A program made the translations under genes and the position numbers. A stretch of DNA of 64,000 bases, taken from positions 1-64,000 of the forward strand of contig JBEKTJ010000014.1 in assembly GCA_049516155.1 (NCBI GenBank), written 5' to 3'. Origin of the DNA: Bog-159 sp049516155 (GTDB lineage Bacteria; Acidobacteriota; Terriglobia; Bryobacterales; Bryobacteraceae). Each line of letters begins with the position of its first letter. The stretch's first letter is position 1. Shown piece by piece: positions 34,267 to 42,441 of the stretch. The notes under the pieces are model-generated. The model was not told where the DNA came from. It ran no database searches and saw only the letters and a program-made list of their open reading frames with translations.

Positions 34267-35054
34267 TCGACTTCACCAGCTTCACCACGATCGTCATCGT
34301 CATTGTGGTGCTGTACCTGATCTCCTCCATCAAGATCCTGCGCGAGTACGAGCGCGGCGTCATCTTCCGGCTGGGCCGCCTGCTCGCCGAGCCCAAAGGA
34401 CCGGGTGTCATTTTGGTCTTCGCGCCCATTGATCGCATCGTGCGCGTTTCGCTGCGCGTGGAAACTCTGGAAGTCCCGCCGCAGGACGTGATTACCCGCG
34501 ACAACGTGACCGTGAAAGTGAACGCCGTCATTTACTTTCGCGTTCTGGAGCCGCGGCTGGCGATCGTGGAGGTCGCCAATTTCCTGAATGCCACGTCGCA
34601 ACTGGCGCAGACCACGCTGCGCAGCGTGCTGGGCGAGGTGGAGTTGGATGAGCTTTTGAGCCAGCGCGATAAGCTAAACCTCCGGCTGCAATCGATACTC
34701 GACCAGCACACGTCGCCCTGGGGCGTGAAGGTGACCGTGGTGGAGGTGAAGCAGGTGGATCTGCCCGATCAGATGATCCGCGCCATCGGCCGCCAAGCCG
34801 AAGCCGAGCGCGAGCGCCGCGCCAAGATCATCCATGCCGAAGGCGAGTACAGCGCCGCCGAAAAGCTTTCCATGGCCGCCAAAGTCATCCAGGAACAGCC
34901 CGTGGCGATCCAGTTGCGCTACTTGCAGACGCTGGTCGAAATCGGCACCGAAAAAAATACCACCATCGTTTTCCCTCTGCCGCTCGATATACTGTCATCT
35001 TTGGAGCGCGCCCTGAGCAAGCTGGGTGAACCGTCCAAACCGGCTAATGCATGA
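34263..35054 (+). CDS. Slipin/stomatin-like SPFH-domain membrane protein
   Basis: The 263-residue protein has an N-terminal membrane helix (TIVIVIVVLYLISSIKIL) and then a band-7/SPFH domain: REYERGVIFRLGRLL, GPGVILVFAPIDRIVRVSLRVETLEVPPQDVITRDNVTVKVNAVIYF, LDELLSQRDKLN, GVKVTVVEVKQVDLP. A C-terminal helix follows. It forms ring-like membrane scaffolds. It overlaps its NfeD partner upstream and the SPOR gene downstream. Confidence 0.94.
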   Translation: MIDFTSFTTIVIVIVVLYLISSIKILREYERGVIFRLGRLLAEPKGPGVILVFAPIDRIVRVSLRVETLEVPPQDVITRDNVTVKVNAVIYFRVLEPRLAIVEVANFLNATSQLAQTTLRSVLGEVELDELLSQRDKLNLRLQSILDQHTSPWGVKVTVVEVKQVDLPDQMIRAIGRQAEAERERRAKIIHAEGEYSAAEKLSMAAKVIQEQPVAIQLRYLQTLVEIGTEKNTTIVFPLPLDILSSLERALSKLGEPSKPANA

Positions 35055-35653
35055 AGAATAACGAAACCGGCGAATTCGAACTGGTGCTGGGCAATCGGCA
35101 GTTGCTCAGCGGTTTTTTCATTGTGGTAATTCTGTTCGCGGTGTTTTTTGTGATGGGCTACATCGTGGGCCGCAACTCCACACCCCAACTTGCCGCGAGT
35201 CGCGATCAAGGCGGCGGGACGGCGGCCACTTCCGGTGCGCGCCCGCAACCGGCCTCCGGAAGCGCGCCCGCGTTGCAGACTCCCCCGGCCGCCGCTGAAC
35301 CGCCTAAGGACGATGCCGGCGCTAATCCACCTGTCAGCGAACCGCAGCCTGCGACGCAGGCAGCGCAGGCTCCCGCGCGGAAGACTGATCCGCCCGCGCC
35401 CGTGGCGCCCGCTGCGCCGGCCGCTGTGGAGTCGACGCCCGGCGAAACCTATCTGCAAGTCACCGCAGTCAAGCAGGATGTGGCGGAGACAGTCGCCAAG
35501 ACGCTTAAGGATAAAGGCTTCCCGGCCGTGTTGTCGCCTGGGCCCGCGGGCAAGACGCGCGTGCTGGTGGGGCCGTATGCGGACCTCTCCAAACTCGGGC
35601 AAGCCAAAGCGGAACTCGAACGCTTGGGCTTTTCACCGTTCGTGAAAAGATAG
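35051..35653 (+). CDS. SPOR-domain membrane protein
   Basis: The 200-residue protein has a short cytoplasmic N-terminus, one transmembrane helix (LLSGFFIVVILFAVFFVMGYIVG, about 18-40), a long Pro/Ala linker (about 50-130) and a C-terminal SPOR domain. The SPOR repeats are TYLQVTAVKQDVAETVAKTL and TRVLVGPYADLSKLGQAKAELERLGFSPFVK. SPOR domains bind denuded septal peptidoglycan, so a role at division sites is likely. It overlaps the slipin gene by 4 nt. Confidence 0.88.
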   Translation: MKNNETGEFELVLGNRQLLSGFFIVVILFAVFFVMGYIVGRNSTPQLAASRDQGGGTAATSGARPQPASGSAPALQTPPAAAEPPKDDAGANPPVSEPQPATQAAQAPARKTDPPAPVAPAAPAAVESTPGETYLQVTAVKQDVAETVAKTLKDKGFPAVLSPGPAGKTRVLVGPYADLSKLGQAKAELERLGFSPFVKR

Positions 35654-35657
35654 AAAC

Positions 35658-36566
35658 GTGGACGGCAACCTGGTACACATCAACGGCGGGTCGCCGCGCC
35701 TGCCCGAATGGGCCCGCAAGAGCGCCACGCATTACGAATCGCTGCACCGCCTCAAAGTGGGATTGCGGCAGCTCAATCTGCACACCGTGTGCGAATCTGC
35801 GCGCTGCCCGAACATCCACGAATGCTTCGCGCGCAGCGCGGCCACCTTCATGATCCTCGGCAATCTTTGTACCCGCGGCTGCGGATTCTGTTCTGTGCCG
35901 AAAGGCTCGCCCGCCAGGCAGGACATGCGGCTCGATCCGGCCGAGCCGGCCAATGTCGCGCGCATGGCCGCCTCCATGGAATTGCGCTACGTGGTGATCA
36001 CCAGCGTGAATCGCGACGATCTGCGCGACGGCGGCTCGGCACATTTCGCGGAGACCGTGCGCCAGGTGCGCCGCGCTTTGCCGGACTCTCGCGTGGAAGT
36101 GCTGACACCCGATTTTTGCGGCGATCTGCAGGCCGTGGCCCGTGTGCTGGATGCCGCGCCGCACGTCTTCAACCACAACATCGAGACAGTGCCGCGGCTC
36201 TACGGCCGTGTCCGCCCGCAGGCCGACTACCAGCAGTCGCTCGACGTGCTGGATTTCGCGCGCCGCTATCGCCCCGATATACTGACCAAGTCCGGCCTGA
36301 TGGTGGGGCTGGGAGAGACCGAAGACGAAGTACACGCGGTACTGCGCGATCTGCGCGCCGCCGGGACCGCCGTGGCCACCATCGGCCAATATCTCCGGCC
36401 CACCCGCCGCAACCTGCCAGTATCCGCTTATGTCGACCCGCGGCAGTTTGACCGGTACCGCGATTACGGCCTGTCCATCGGCTTCCAGATGGTCTTCAGC
36501 GGCCCGCTGGTGCGCAGCTCGTACATGGCCGAACGCGTCAGCGAAGAGGCGCGGTCGGCAAATTGA
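35658..36566 (+). CDS. lipA: Lipoyl synthase (radical SAM)
   Basis: GTG 35658 starts a 302-residue protein of family length. The auxiliary cluster cysteines are 45, 50 and 56 (CESARCPNIHEC) and the radical-SAM cysteines are 71, 75 and 78 (CTRGCGFC). VVITSVNRDDLRDGG and KSGLMVGLGETEDEV are typical, and the conserved R-S-S-Y (LVRSSYMAE) serine ligand is near the C-terminus. It inserts two sulfurs into octanoyl groups on lipoyl domains. No lipB is seen here. Confidence 0.97.
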   Translation: MDGNLVHINGGSPRLPEWARKSATHYESLHRLKVGLRQLNLHTVCESARCPNIHECFARSAATFMILGNLCTRGCGFCSVPKGSPARQDMRLDPAEPANVARMAASMELRYVVITSVNRDDLRDGGSAHFAETVRQVRRALPDSRVEVLTPDFCGDLQAVARVLDAAPHVFNHNIETVPRLYGRVRPQADYQQSLDVLDFARRYRPDILTKSGLMVGLGETEDEVHAVLRDLRAAGTAVATIGQYLRPTRRNLPVSAYVDPRQFDRYRDYGLSIGFQMVFSGPLVRSSYMAERVSEEARSAN

Positions 36567-38095
36567 AATCCCGCATCTTGAAATACGTTGGCGCGCTGCT
36601 CACTGCCATCCTGCTCATTCTTGCCTTTCCGCGCTTCAATCTGGTGTGGTGCGCACCGGTGGCGCTGGCGCCCTTGCTGGTGGCCGTGGCGCGCGAACCG
36701 CGCCCGTGGCGACGCTTTCTGCTAGGACACATCGCGGGCGTTGTCTACTGGTTCGGCGTCTGCTACTGGATCCAGGGCGTACTGGCCGACTATGGCGGCT
36801 TAAGCCCGGCGCTGGCCTGGCTGTCGTTTCTGCTGTTTTGCCTGATCAAAGCGCTGCACATGGGCGTCTTCGCGATGCTGGCAGGCATCCTGATGCGGCG
36901 CTACTGGGCGGCGCCCGCGGTGGCCGCGCTATGGGTGGCCATCGAGGCTACCCACGGTTCGCTCGGTTTCGCCTGGCTGGCGCTGGGCAATGCCGGTATC
37001 GACATGGGGTTGCCCATGCGCCTGGCGCCTCTCACCAGCGTCTACGGCCTGTCGTTCGTCTTCATGCTGATGGCTACCGCAATGGCGCTGGCTGTGCTCG
37101 GCCGGCCGCGCGTCCAACTGTTGTGGCTGCTCCCCCTGCCCTTCCTGATCTTTCTGCCGGCGCTGCCCGACGCCCGCCGCGGCCGCGAGACCGCCGTCCT
37201 GGTGCAGCCAAATATTTCCGAAGACGCGCAATGGACTCCGGAGTCCGTCGACCGCATGCAGCGCAACCTGGTGGCGCTCTCGCTGCGCACCGTCCTGACC
37301 GGCGGCAGCGAGCATCCCGCGCTGGTCGTGTGGCCTGAAGTGCCTGCCCCGCTCTATTACGATGCGGATCCTCGTTTTCGCGGCTATGTCGCGGACCTGG
37401 CGCGCCTCGCCAATACGAATCTGCTGCTGGGAGTGGTGGCGCGTACACCGCAGGGCGCGTATCTCAACTCGGCCATCCTGGTTTCGCCGGAGGGCCGACT
37501 GGTCACACGTTACGACAAGGTCAACCTGGTGCCCTTTGGCGAGTTCGTCCCGTGGCCCTTCGATTTCGTCAAGCGCATCACCACCGAGGCGGGCGATTTC
37601 ACGCCGGGCACGCAGGTCGTAGTTTCGCCCTTCAATGGCCAAAATGACGGCCACAGCGATGGCCACAGCGATGGTCATAAACTGGGCGCCTTCATCTGTT
37701 ACGAATCCGTATTCCCCAATTTCGTACGGCGCTTCGTGCGGGACGGCGCCGAGGTGCTGTTCAACATTTCCAACGACGGATACTTTGGCAAAACGGCCGC
37801 GCGCTACCAACACCTTGAAATCGTGCGCATGCGCGCCGCCGAGAACCGGCGCTGGATCCTGCGGTCGACCAATGACGGCATCACGGGCACCATCGATCCG
37901 GCCGGGCGTTTGCGCGGGACGCTGCCGCTATACGTGGAAGCCGCCTCGCGCACGGGCTTCAATTATATCCAGGAGCGCACGTTCTATACGCGTTATGGCG
38001 ATTGGTTCCCCTTCCTGTGCGCGTTAGTGGCTGCGGCTTTGCTGATCGTCACCATTTGCACGCGGTCGCATGGCCCACAATATCCGGCCGCGTAA
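36563..38095 (+). CDS. lnt: Apolipoprotein N-acyltransferase
   Basis: TTG 36563 overlaps the lipA stop by 4 nt. The 510-residue protein has six or so N-terminal membrane helices (residues about 10-200) and a nitrilase-like periplasmic domain (about 210-480). The expected triad is visible: Glu in VVWPEVPAPLY, Lys in RYDKVNLVPFGEFVP and Cys in GAFICYESVFPN. It adds the third acyl chain to lipoproteins. Just before the catalytic-Cys strand there is an unusual NGQNDGHSDGHSDGHK insertion from a 12-bp repeat. Confidence 0.94.
   Translation: MKSRILKYVGALLTAILLILAFPRFNLVWCAPVALAPLLVAVAREPRPWRRFLLGHIAGVVYWFGVCYWIQGVLADYGGLSPALAWLSFLLFCLIKALHMGVFAMLAGILMRRYWAAPAVAALWVAIEATHGSLGFAWLALGNAGIDMGLPMRLAPLTSVYGLSFVFMLMATAMALAVLGRPRVQLLWLLPLPFLIFLPALPDARRGRETAVLVQPNISEDAQWTPESVDRMQRNLVALSLRTVLTGGSEHPALVVWPEVPAPLYYDADPRFRGYVADLARLANTNLLLGVVARTPQGAYLNSAILVSPEGRLVTRYDKVNLVPFGEFVPWPFDFVKRITTEAGDFTPGTQVVVSPFNGQNDGHSDGHSDGHKLGAFICYESVFPNFVRRFVRDGAEVLFNISNDGYFGKTAARYQHLEIVRMRAAENRRWILRSTNDGITGTIDPAGRLRGTLPLYVEAASRTGFNYIQERTFYTRYGDWFPFLCALVAAALLIVTICTRSHGPQYPAA
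37646..37678 (+). repeat. 12-bp tandem repeat inside lnt
   Basis: GACGGCCACAGC, GATGGCCACAGC and GATGGTCAT form 2.75 copies of a 12-bp unit encoding DGHS-DGHS-DGH, a surface loop between the nitrilase strands. Confidence 0.9.
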
Positions 38096-38112
38096 TTCGT
38101 CTACAACAGTGG

Positions 38113-38700
38113 ATGGAGCGAACGCTGAGGATTCCGCAACAGATCGCGGAGCAGAACCGGCAGATCTCCGAGGTGGTGCAGCGCGAGCGCGCCCGTCTCC
38201 GTAGCTTTGTGCGGAAGCGGGTACCCGACGCGGGCGACGCCGAGGACATTCTGCAGGACGTGCTCTACGAGTTGGTATCGACGTACCGGCTGATCCACCC
38301 TGTTGAGCACGCCGGCGCATGGCTGTACCGCGTAGCGCGGAACCGGATCGTAGATTTTTTCCGGAAGAAGCGGCTGGCGGCGCTGGGAGATGCGGTGGCG
38401 GAAAAAGCGGACGATGAGGGCGTGCTCAGGCTGGAAGATCTGCTGCCTTCACCGGAAGCCGGTCCGGAAGCGGCTTACGCGCGAACCGTGCTGCTGCACG
38501 AGCTCAATGTCGCGCTCGATGAACTGCCGGCGGAGCAACGCGATGTGTTTATCGCGCAGCAGATCGAGGGCCGCAGCTTTAAAGAGCTTGCCGATGAAAC
38601 CGGCGTGGGGCTGAACACGCTTCTCTCGCGCAAGCGCTATGCGGTGATCCACCTGCGCCGGCGATTACAGGCCATCTACGACGAGTATCTGAAACCATGA
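38113..38700 (+). CDS. ECF-like RNA polymerase sigma factor
   Basis: ATG 38113 (MERTLRIPQQIAEQNRQIS) is chosen over the longer open frame, which overlaps lnt. The 195-residue protein has a region 2 (RLRSFVRKRVPDAGDAEDILQDVLYELVSTYR...GAWLYRVARNRIVDFFRKKR) and a region 4 (LDELPAEQRDVFIAQQIEGRSFKELADETGVGLNTLLSRKRYAVIHLRRRL), separated by an acidic linker. It should direct RNA polymerase to a stress or envelope regulon. The next gene overlaps by 4 nt and encodes a small membrane protein, the usual place for an anti-sigma factor. Confidence 0.9.
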   Translation: MERTLRIPQQIAEQNRQISEVVQRERARLRSFVRKRVPDAGDAEDILQDVLYELVSTYRLIHPVEHAGAWLYRVARNRIVDFFRKKRLAALGDAVAEKADDEGVLRLEDLLPSPEAGPEAAYARTVLLHELNVALDELPAEQRDVFIAQQIEGRSFKELADETGVGLNTLLSRKRYAVIHLRRRLQAIYDEYLKP

Positions 38701-39068
38701 GGACAACGAACATGATAAAGAAACGGGTGAAAAGAGGAGTGAAGATCGCGTTGCTCATCCCGGTGGGGCTGGCAGCCGTGGCGGTCTTCGGATTTATCGT
38801 GATGTATCTGTGGAACTGGCTGGCGCCGGCGGTATTCGCCGCGCGGACGATCACCTTTTGGCAAGCGCTCGGTCTGCTGATCCTGGCCAGGATTCTGGTC
38901 GGAGGACTCGGCGGGGGCCATGGCGACGACAAGCGTGGGCGCCGGGGCATGATGGATCGGTGGGAGCGAATGAGTCCCGAGGAGCGTGAAGCGTTCCGCC
39001 AGGGATTACGCAATTGCGGCGAAGGCCGTGGGCCGGCGGACAGCCCGACGGCGGCTCCCTCGGCGTGA
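38697..39068 (+). CDS. Small membrane protein coupled to the sigma factor
   Basis: The 123-residue protein has a basic N-terminus, two hydrophobic helices (VKIALLIPVGLAAVAVFGFIVMYLWNWL and ITFWQALGLLILARILVGGLGG) and a charged cytoplasmic tail with RWERMSPEEREAFRQGLRN. A similar small protein with the 'WLxPAxF...ITFWQALGLLxLxRIL' pattern follows ECF sigma genes elsewhere. A role in sensing or holding the sigma factor is inferred from the ATGA overlap, not shown. Confidence 0.78.
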   Translation: MRTTNMIKKRVKRGVKIALLIPVGLAAVAVFGFIVMYLWNWLAPAVFAARTITFWQALGLLILARILVGGLGGGHGDDKRGRRGMMDRWERMSPEEREAFRQGLRNCGEGRGPADSPTAAPSA

Positions 39069-39074
39069 CGATCA

Positions 39075-39749
39075 TTATTCGCCACGCGCGGGTTCCAGCA
39101 AATCGATCGAGTGTGCGATCCCCGGGGAGATGCGCGCCAGTCCCGACGTCAGTTCATCACCGGCGCGCATCAGTTCCTCGACAGGCATGGGCGGCAGGCG
39201 GTCGATGACGAACCATAGATTCCGGCTGTCCCGGTTCAGCGCGGTGCGTTTGCACTGCCGCCAATTCCATCTGCGGCAAGTGATACCCTTGTCGTCGCGC
39301 CACACGATCTCGCCGGCGTCGGGATGTTCGGCTACCGGCGCGCCATCGCGAATCGTATCGAACGTCTCATCCCCGCGCGCCACCGCCAGCCGGGGTGAGC
39401 CGGCGTAGCGATCCAAGTCTTCGCCGCCGAAGCATGCGCCAAACCGGATGCTCAGCGCGTTGTACAAATCGACCACCGGATCGATCGCGGGCAGGCTCCC
39501 GTTCTTCTCCACTCGCTTCCACAAAGCTTCTACCGAGCAGGGAGTCTTCTTGGGATTCGCTCCAAACGCCCGGAATGCCGCGCGCCAGGATTCGAGGTGT
39601 TCCGTCATCCAAGCGGGTGGCTGTAACGGAATCGCCGGTATCGCCGCGGAGTCCGCCGATTGGAAGTTCCAGACGACCACGCTCAACGCACGGTACTGTG
39701 GGTACCGCTGCCAGATCGCAGGATCTACTGTGGGAAGAAAGGCGATCAA
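39075..39749 (-). CDS. B3/4-domain protein (PheT-like tRNA-binding fold)
   Basis: The 224-residue protein carries the B3/B4 domain of phenylalanyl-tRNA synthetase beta chains as a stand-alone unit: LWKRVEKNGSLPAIDPVVDLYNALSIRFGACFGGEDLDRYAG, GDETFDTIRDGAPVAEHPDAGEIVWRDDKGITCRRWNWRQC. In the synthetase this domain edits Tyr-tRNA(Phe). The free-standing family may edit misaminoacylated tRNA or amino acids, which is unproven. It overlaps the Uma2 gene by 4 nt. Confidence 0.88.
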   Translation of the reverse strand: MIAFLPTVDPAIWQRYPQYRALSVVVWNFQSADSAAIPAIPLQPPAWMTEHLESWRAAFRAFGANPKKTPCSVEALWKRVEKNGSLPAIDPVVDLYNALSIRFGACFGGEDLDRYAGSPRLAVARGDETFDTIRDGAPVAEHPDAGEIVWRDDKGITCRRWNWRQCKRTALNRDSRNLWFVIDRLPPMPVEELMRAGDELTSGLARISPGIAHSIDLLEPARGE

Positions 39750-40243
39750 AGCTCCCCTAGCCGGACCTCGATCTCACCTGCGCGAAATCTCCCGTCTTCC
39801 ACACGCTCGGTACCCTCCGGCGAATGGATCTCGCCCGTGCCGGTGATGGGATCCACGATCCACACATAGGCTACACCGAAGGCCAGATATTCGCGGACCT
39901 TGGCCCACACCTCGACAGCCGGGTCGCCGGGAGACAGAATCTCCACGCACAGGAACGGCGGCTCGGTGAAGACGTCTTCGTCTGGCTCGCCCTGGGTCAC
40001 GCACAGATCCGGAACACGGTAGCGCGCCGGCGCACGTTGAGTGCGTATGCGCTGCTCCGGCCAGACCTCGTACCCGAGCGGATCGCCTGCCGGGCAAAGC
40101 ATACGGAGCAGGTAGCGCTGCATCTTGCTGTGTGGTTTTTGGGGTATGGAACGCGGAACAATCCTCCCCTCCACGTACTCGGCATCGTACTCGAAGGCCG
40201 AATGCAGGTATTCCTCGACGCTCACCAGTTCTGTGATTGCCAT
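39746..40243 (-). CDS. Uma2-family endonuclease-like protein (DUF820)
   Basis: A 165-residue protein with the PD-(D/E)xK-type pattern of the family: LVSVEEYLHSAFEYDAEYVEGRIV, then RVPDLCVTQGEP (Asp), FLCVEILSPGDPAVEV (Glu), KVREYLAFGVAYVWIVDPITGTGEIHSP. The family is expanded in cyanobacteria and Acidobacteria and has no known substrate. It is the upstream gene of a pair with the B3/4 protein. Confidence 0.88.
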   Translation of the reverse strand: MAITELVSVEEYLHSAFEYDAEYVEGRIVPRSIPQKPHSKMQRYLLRMLCPAGDPLGYEVWPEQRIRTQRAPARYRVPDLCVTQGEPDEDVFTEPPFLCVEILSPGDPAVEVWAKVREYLAFGVAYVWIVDPITGTGEIHSPEGTERVEDGRFRAGEIEVRLGEL

Positions 40244-40455
40244 GGCGATCTTCCTCCAACTTTATCCATAATCGCCGCTGTAGGCAGGATCTTGGAAGCT
40301 GGAGTCCTAGTACTAAATCGGCAAAACGCTTTGGACTCCAAGGCCGACCTCAGCCGATGCAGACGAACCATAAAATTCTGATTCTAATATTGTTAATATA
40401 AAGAAACAAGTCCATACGCCATTCGGCGGCGCTTCCTCACCCCAGCGCAACAACC

Positions 40456-40484
40456 TTGACAAACGCACCTAAGTTGAGTAATTC
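40456..40484 (+). promoter_or_regulatory. Promoter of the TauE/SafE module
   Basis: A perfect -35 TTGACA (40456-40461), 17-nt spacer and TAATTC (40479-40484) precede ATG 40503 by 18 nt. The preceding 200 bases are unusually AT-rich for this window (for example around 40380-40410) and hold no gene. Confidence 0.7.
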
Positions 40485-40502
40485 TATCTAGAATTGGTCC
40501 GC

Positions 40503-40787
40503 ATGCGAAGCTACTTATCGAAGACCGCAGTCGTTGCCCTGCTCCTGCTCCCTTTGCATCTGAAAGCGGCGGAGAGCACCGGCGCCATGATAATCGTGGC
40601 GGACAGCCGCCATCTCACCGGCCTCACGGCCTGGTGGGTCAACATCTATAACGAAAGCCATTTTTATTTCGCTCTCCTGACGATCATAACCATTCCGCTG
40701 GGAGGCGCGATACTCGGCGGCATTGCCGACCTGCTCATGCGCCAGATCGGCATTGACCTGAAGTCCAGGGCGTTGCGGGAGAACTAG
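40503..40787 (+). CDS. Small two-helix membrane protein, DVU0150-like
   Basis: From ATG 40503 the product has 94 residues: a signal or first helix (TAVVALLLLPLHLKA), a short exposed part with LTAWWVNIYNESHFYFAL, and a second helix (LLTIITIPLGGAILGGIADLLM). Size, order and neighbours resemble the DVU0150 family found next to TauE-type permeases in Desulfovibrio; I state this from memory and could not check it. It is probably an accessory subunit of the permease 27 nt downstream. Confidence 0.6.
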   Translation: MRSYLSKTAVVALLLLPLHLKAAESTGAMIIVADSRHLTGLTAWWVNIYNESHFYFALLTIITIPLGGAILGGIADLLMRQIGIDLKSRALREN

Positions 40788-40814
40788 CCGGACCGATTTC
40801 ATCGAGGTGATTTC

Positions 40815-41879
40815 ATGAATTGGTTTTATGTACTGCTGCCCATCGCCGGAGTCCACGTCTGGTGGCCCGGCTTGGTGATCCTGGGGCTGGGCGTCGGCAT
40901 TATCGGCGGCTTCTTCGGCATGGGCGGCGCCTGGATGGTCACTCCCGCCCTGAACGTGCTCGGTCTTCCCATGGCTTTTGCTATTGGAACCGATATCACC
41001 CATATGGCGGGAAAATCGCTGATATCCACCATGCGGCATGCCAAATTCGGCAACGTCGATTATAAGCTCGCGCTGATCATGGTCTTCGGCACCGTCGGCG
41101 GACTGGAGATCGGCGCCCGCAACATCATGTGGTTGGAGCGCATTGGTAAGATCGACTTTTATGTCCGCTGCGGCTACCTGGTGCTGCTCACCGCGATCGC
41201 CTGGCTGGTGTTCGCCGACGTAGTGAAACGACGGAACAAAGATCGCGCCGCCCGTGCCGCCGGCCGGACTGTAGACCATCTGACGACCGGCATCGAGTGG
41301 TACAAAACGCTGCAGCAGATCAAGATCCCGCCGGTGGTCAACTTCCCCAGAGCGGGCGTGCGTTGTTCCGTGTGGCTGCCAGTGGGCGTCGCTTTCTTTA
41401 CCGGCTGGCTGGCTGGTGTTCTGGGTATTGGGGGCGGCCTGATCCGTATGCCCTCGCTCATCTATCTGATCGGCGTTCCCACGCATGTTGCGGTGGGCAC
41501 GGACCTCTTCGAAATCGCTGTCTCCGGGCTGTACGGCGCTGCTACTTACAGCTACAAGGGCCGCGTGGAATTGTGGGCCGCGTTCATCATGCTGATCGGG
41601 GCTGCCGTCGGCGCGCAAATAGGGGCCGTGGCTACCAAGTACGTCAAGGGCTACGGAATTCGCATCTTTTTCGGCTGTGCCGTGGTCGGTTGCGACATAT
41701 CCATTCTCATGAAAATCGTCGCGTCCATGTACCCCAGCCTCAAGTCGGTGCTGGACGTCTGCGCGACGCTTCTGATTCTTAGCCTGGTTTCGCTGCTCTC
41801 GCTATTCATCGTATTGAAGTTCGTTATGGGTGTGCGGGAAGAGCTGGCGCTGAAGAAAGAGGCGGTGCTGGTTGCGTAG
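40815..41879 (+). CDS. TauE/SafE-family anion permease
   Basis: The 354-residue polytopic protein has the duplicated TauE/SafE motif: GVGIIGGFFGMGGAWMVTPALNVLGLPMAFAIGTDITHM in the first half and GWLAGVLGIGGGLIRMPSLIYLIGVPTHVAVGTDLFEIAVSG in the second. A cytoplasmic loop (VKRRNKDRAARAAGRTVD...) lies between them. The family moves sulfite, sulfoacetate and other organosulfur anions, but the substrate here is unknown. It overlaps the lipoprotein gene by 8 nt. Confidence 0.9.
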   Translation: MNWFYVLLPIAGVHVWWPGLVILGLGVGIIGGFFGMGGAWMVTPALNVLGLPMAFAIGTDITHMAGKSLISTMRHAKFGNVDYKLALIMVFGTVGGLEIGARNIMWLERIGKIDFYVRCGYLVLLTAIAWLVFADVVKRRNKDRAARAAGRTVDHLTTGIEWYKTLQQIKIPPVVNFPRAGVRCSVWLPVGVAFFTGWLAGVLGIGGGLIRMPSLIYLIGVPTHVAVGTDLFEIAVSGLYGAATYSYKGRVELWAAFIMLIGAAVGAQIGAVATKYVKGYGIRIFFGCAVVGCDISILMKIVASMYPSLKSVLDVCATLLILSLVSLLSLFIVLKFVMGVREELALKKEAVLVA

Positions 41880-42411
41880 AACGCCATTGGCGGCCGGCGC
41901 CGGCATCGCCGCGGCGCTGTGCCTGACGGGCTGCGGACCTTTGGGCAAGGTCGAGCAGGGCCGGGTAATCGCCTACGATCCGCAAACACGGCAAGTGACT
42001 CTAATTCGCGAGCCAGGATTGCTGCCGCCCGTGACCGTCTGGGCGCCCGCCGATCCAAACGAAATGGGTCCCGCGCCGGCGGCTGGCGGCTTGCTGCTCC
42101 TGGATACTAAGAACCGGCGCATCGTAATCTACGATCGCGCCACCCAAGCCTTCCGCACTATCCCATACACGCCTCTCGCCGAACGCCACAATGTCGCCAA
42201 AAGCCCCGGGCCTCCGGTGGTCGACCGCGCCAGAAAGACCATTACCCTGTACTCCCGAAAGGATCGCACCCTCGTTACATTCGGTGCGTCCGAGGAGTTG
42301 CTGGCGATGCCCGTCGGCACGTGGCGAGCCGGCGACGTGGTTCGCTACTACTACAAGGACCCTGCCCGCGCGCTACGATTGATGAACGTGACCAAGACCG
42401 ATCTTTCGTAG
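41872..42411 (+). CDS. DUF4881-like lipoprotein
   Basis: TTG 41872 starts a lipoprotein signal with lipobox LCLTGC (Cys at about residue 19). The 179-residue protein then has a beta-rich domain: KVEQGRVIAYDPQTRQVTLI, GGLLLLDTKNRRIVIYDRATQAFRTI, DRARKTITLYSRKDRTLVTF and WRAGDVVRYYYKDPARALRLMNVT. This fits DUF4881, which travels with TauE permeases in deltaproteobacteria. It overlaps the permease gene. A role as a partner on the periplasmic side is inferred from context. Confidence 0.7.
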   Translation: MRRTPLAAGAGIAAALCLTGCGPLGKVEQGRVIAYDPQTRQVTLIREPGLLPPVTVWAPADPNEMGPAPAAGGLLLLDTKNRRIVIYDRATQAFRTIPYTPLAERHNVAKSPGPPVVDRARKTITLYSRKDRTLVTFGASEELLAMPVGTWRAGDVVRYYYKDPARALRLMNVTKTDLS

Positions 42412-42434
42412 GACGGGCCTCCTGGCCTGTCCCC
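42411..42434. repeat. Stop-adjacent palindromic repeat, copy 3
   Basis: The reverse complement reads GGGGACAGGCC-AG-GAGGCCCGTCC, like copies 1 and 2. Its first base is the G of the lipoprotein gene's TAG stop (42409-42411). Confidence 0.75.
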
Positions 42435-42441
42435 ATTCCTT

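Noticed and set aside
40515..41618. 367-residue minus-strand frame over the TauE/SafE gene
   Set aside because: Antisense to a clear membrane permease; no family match.
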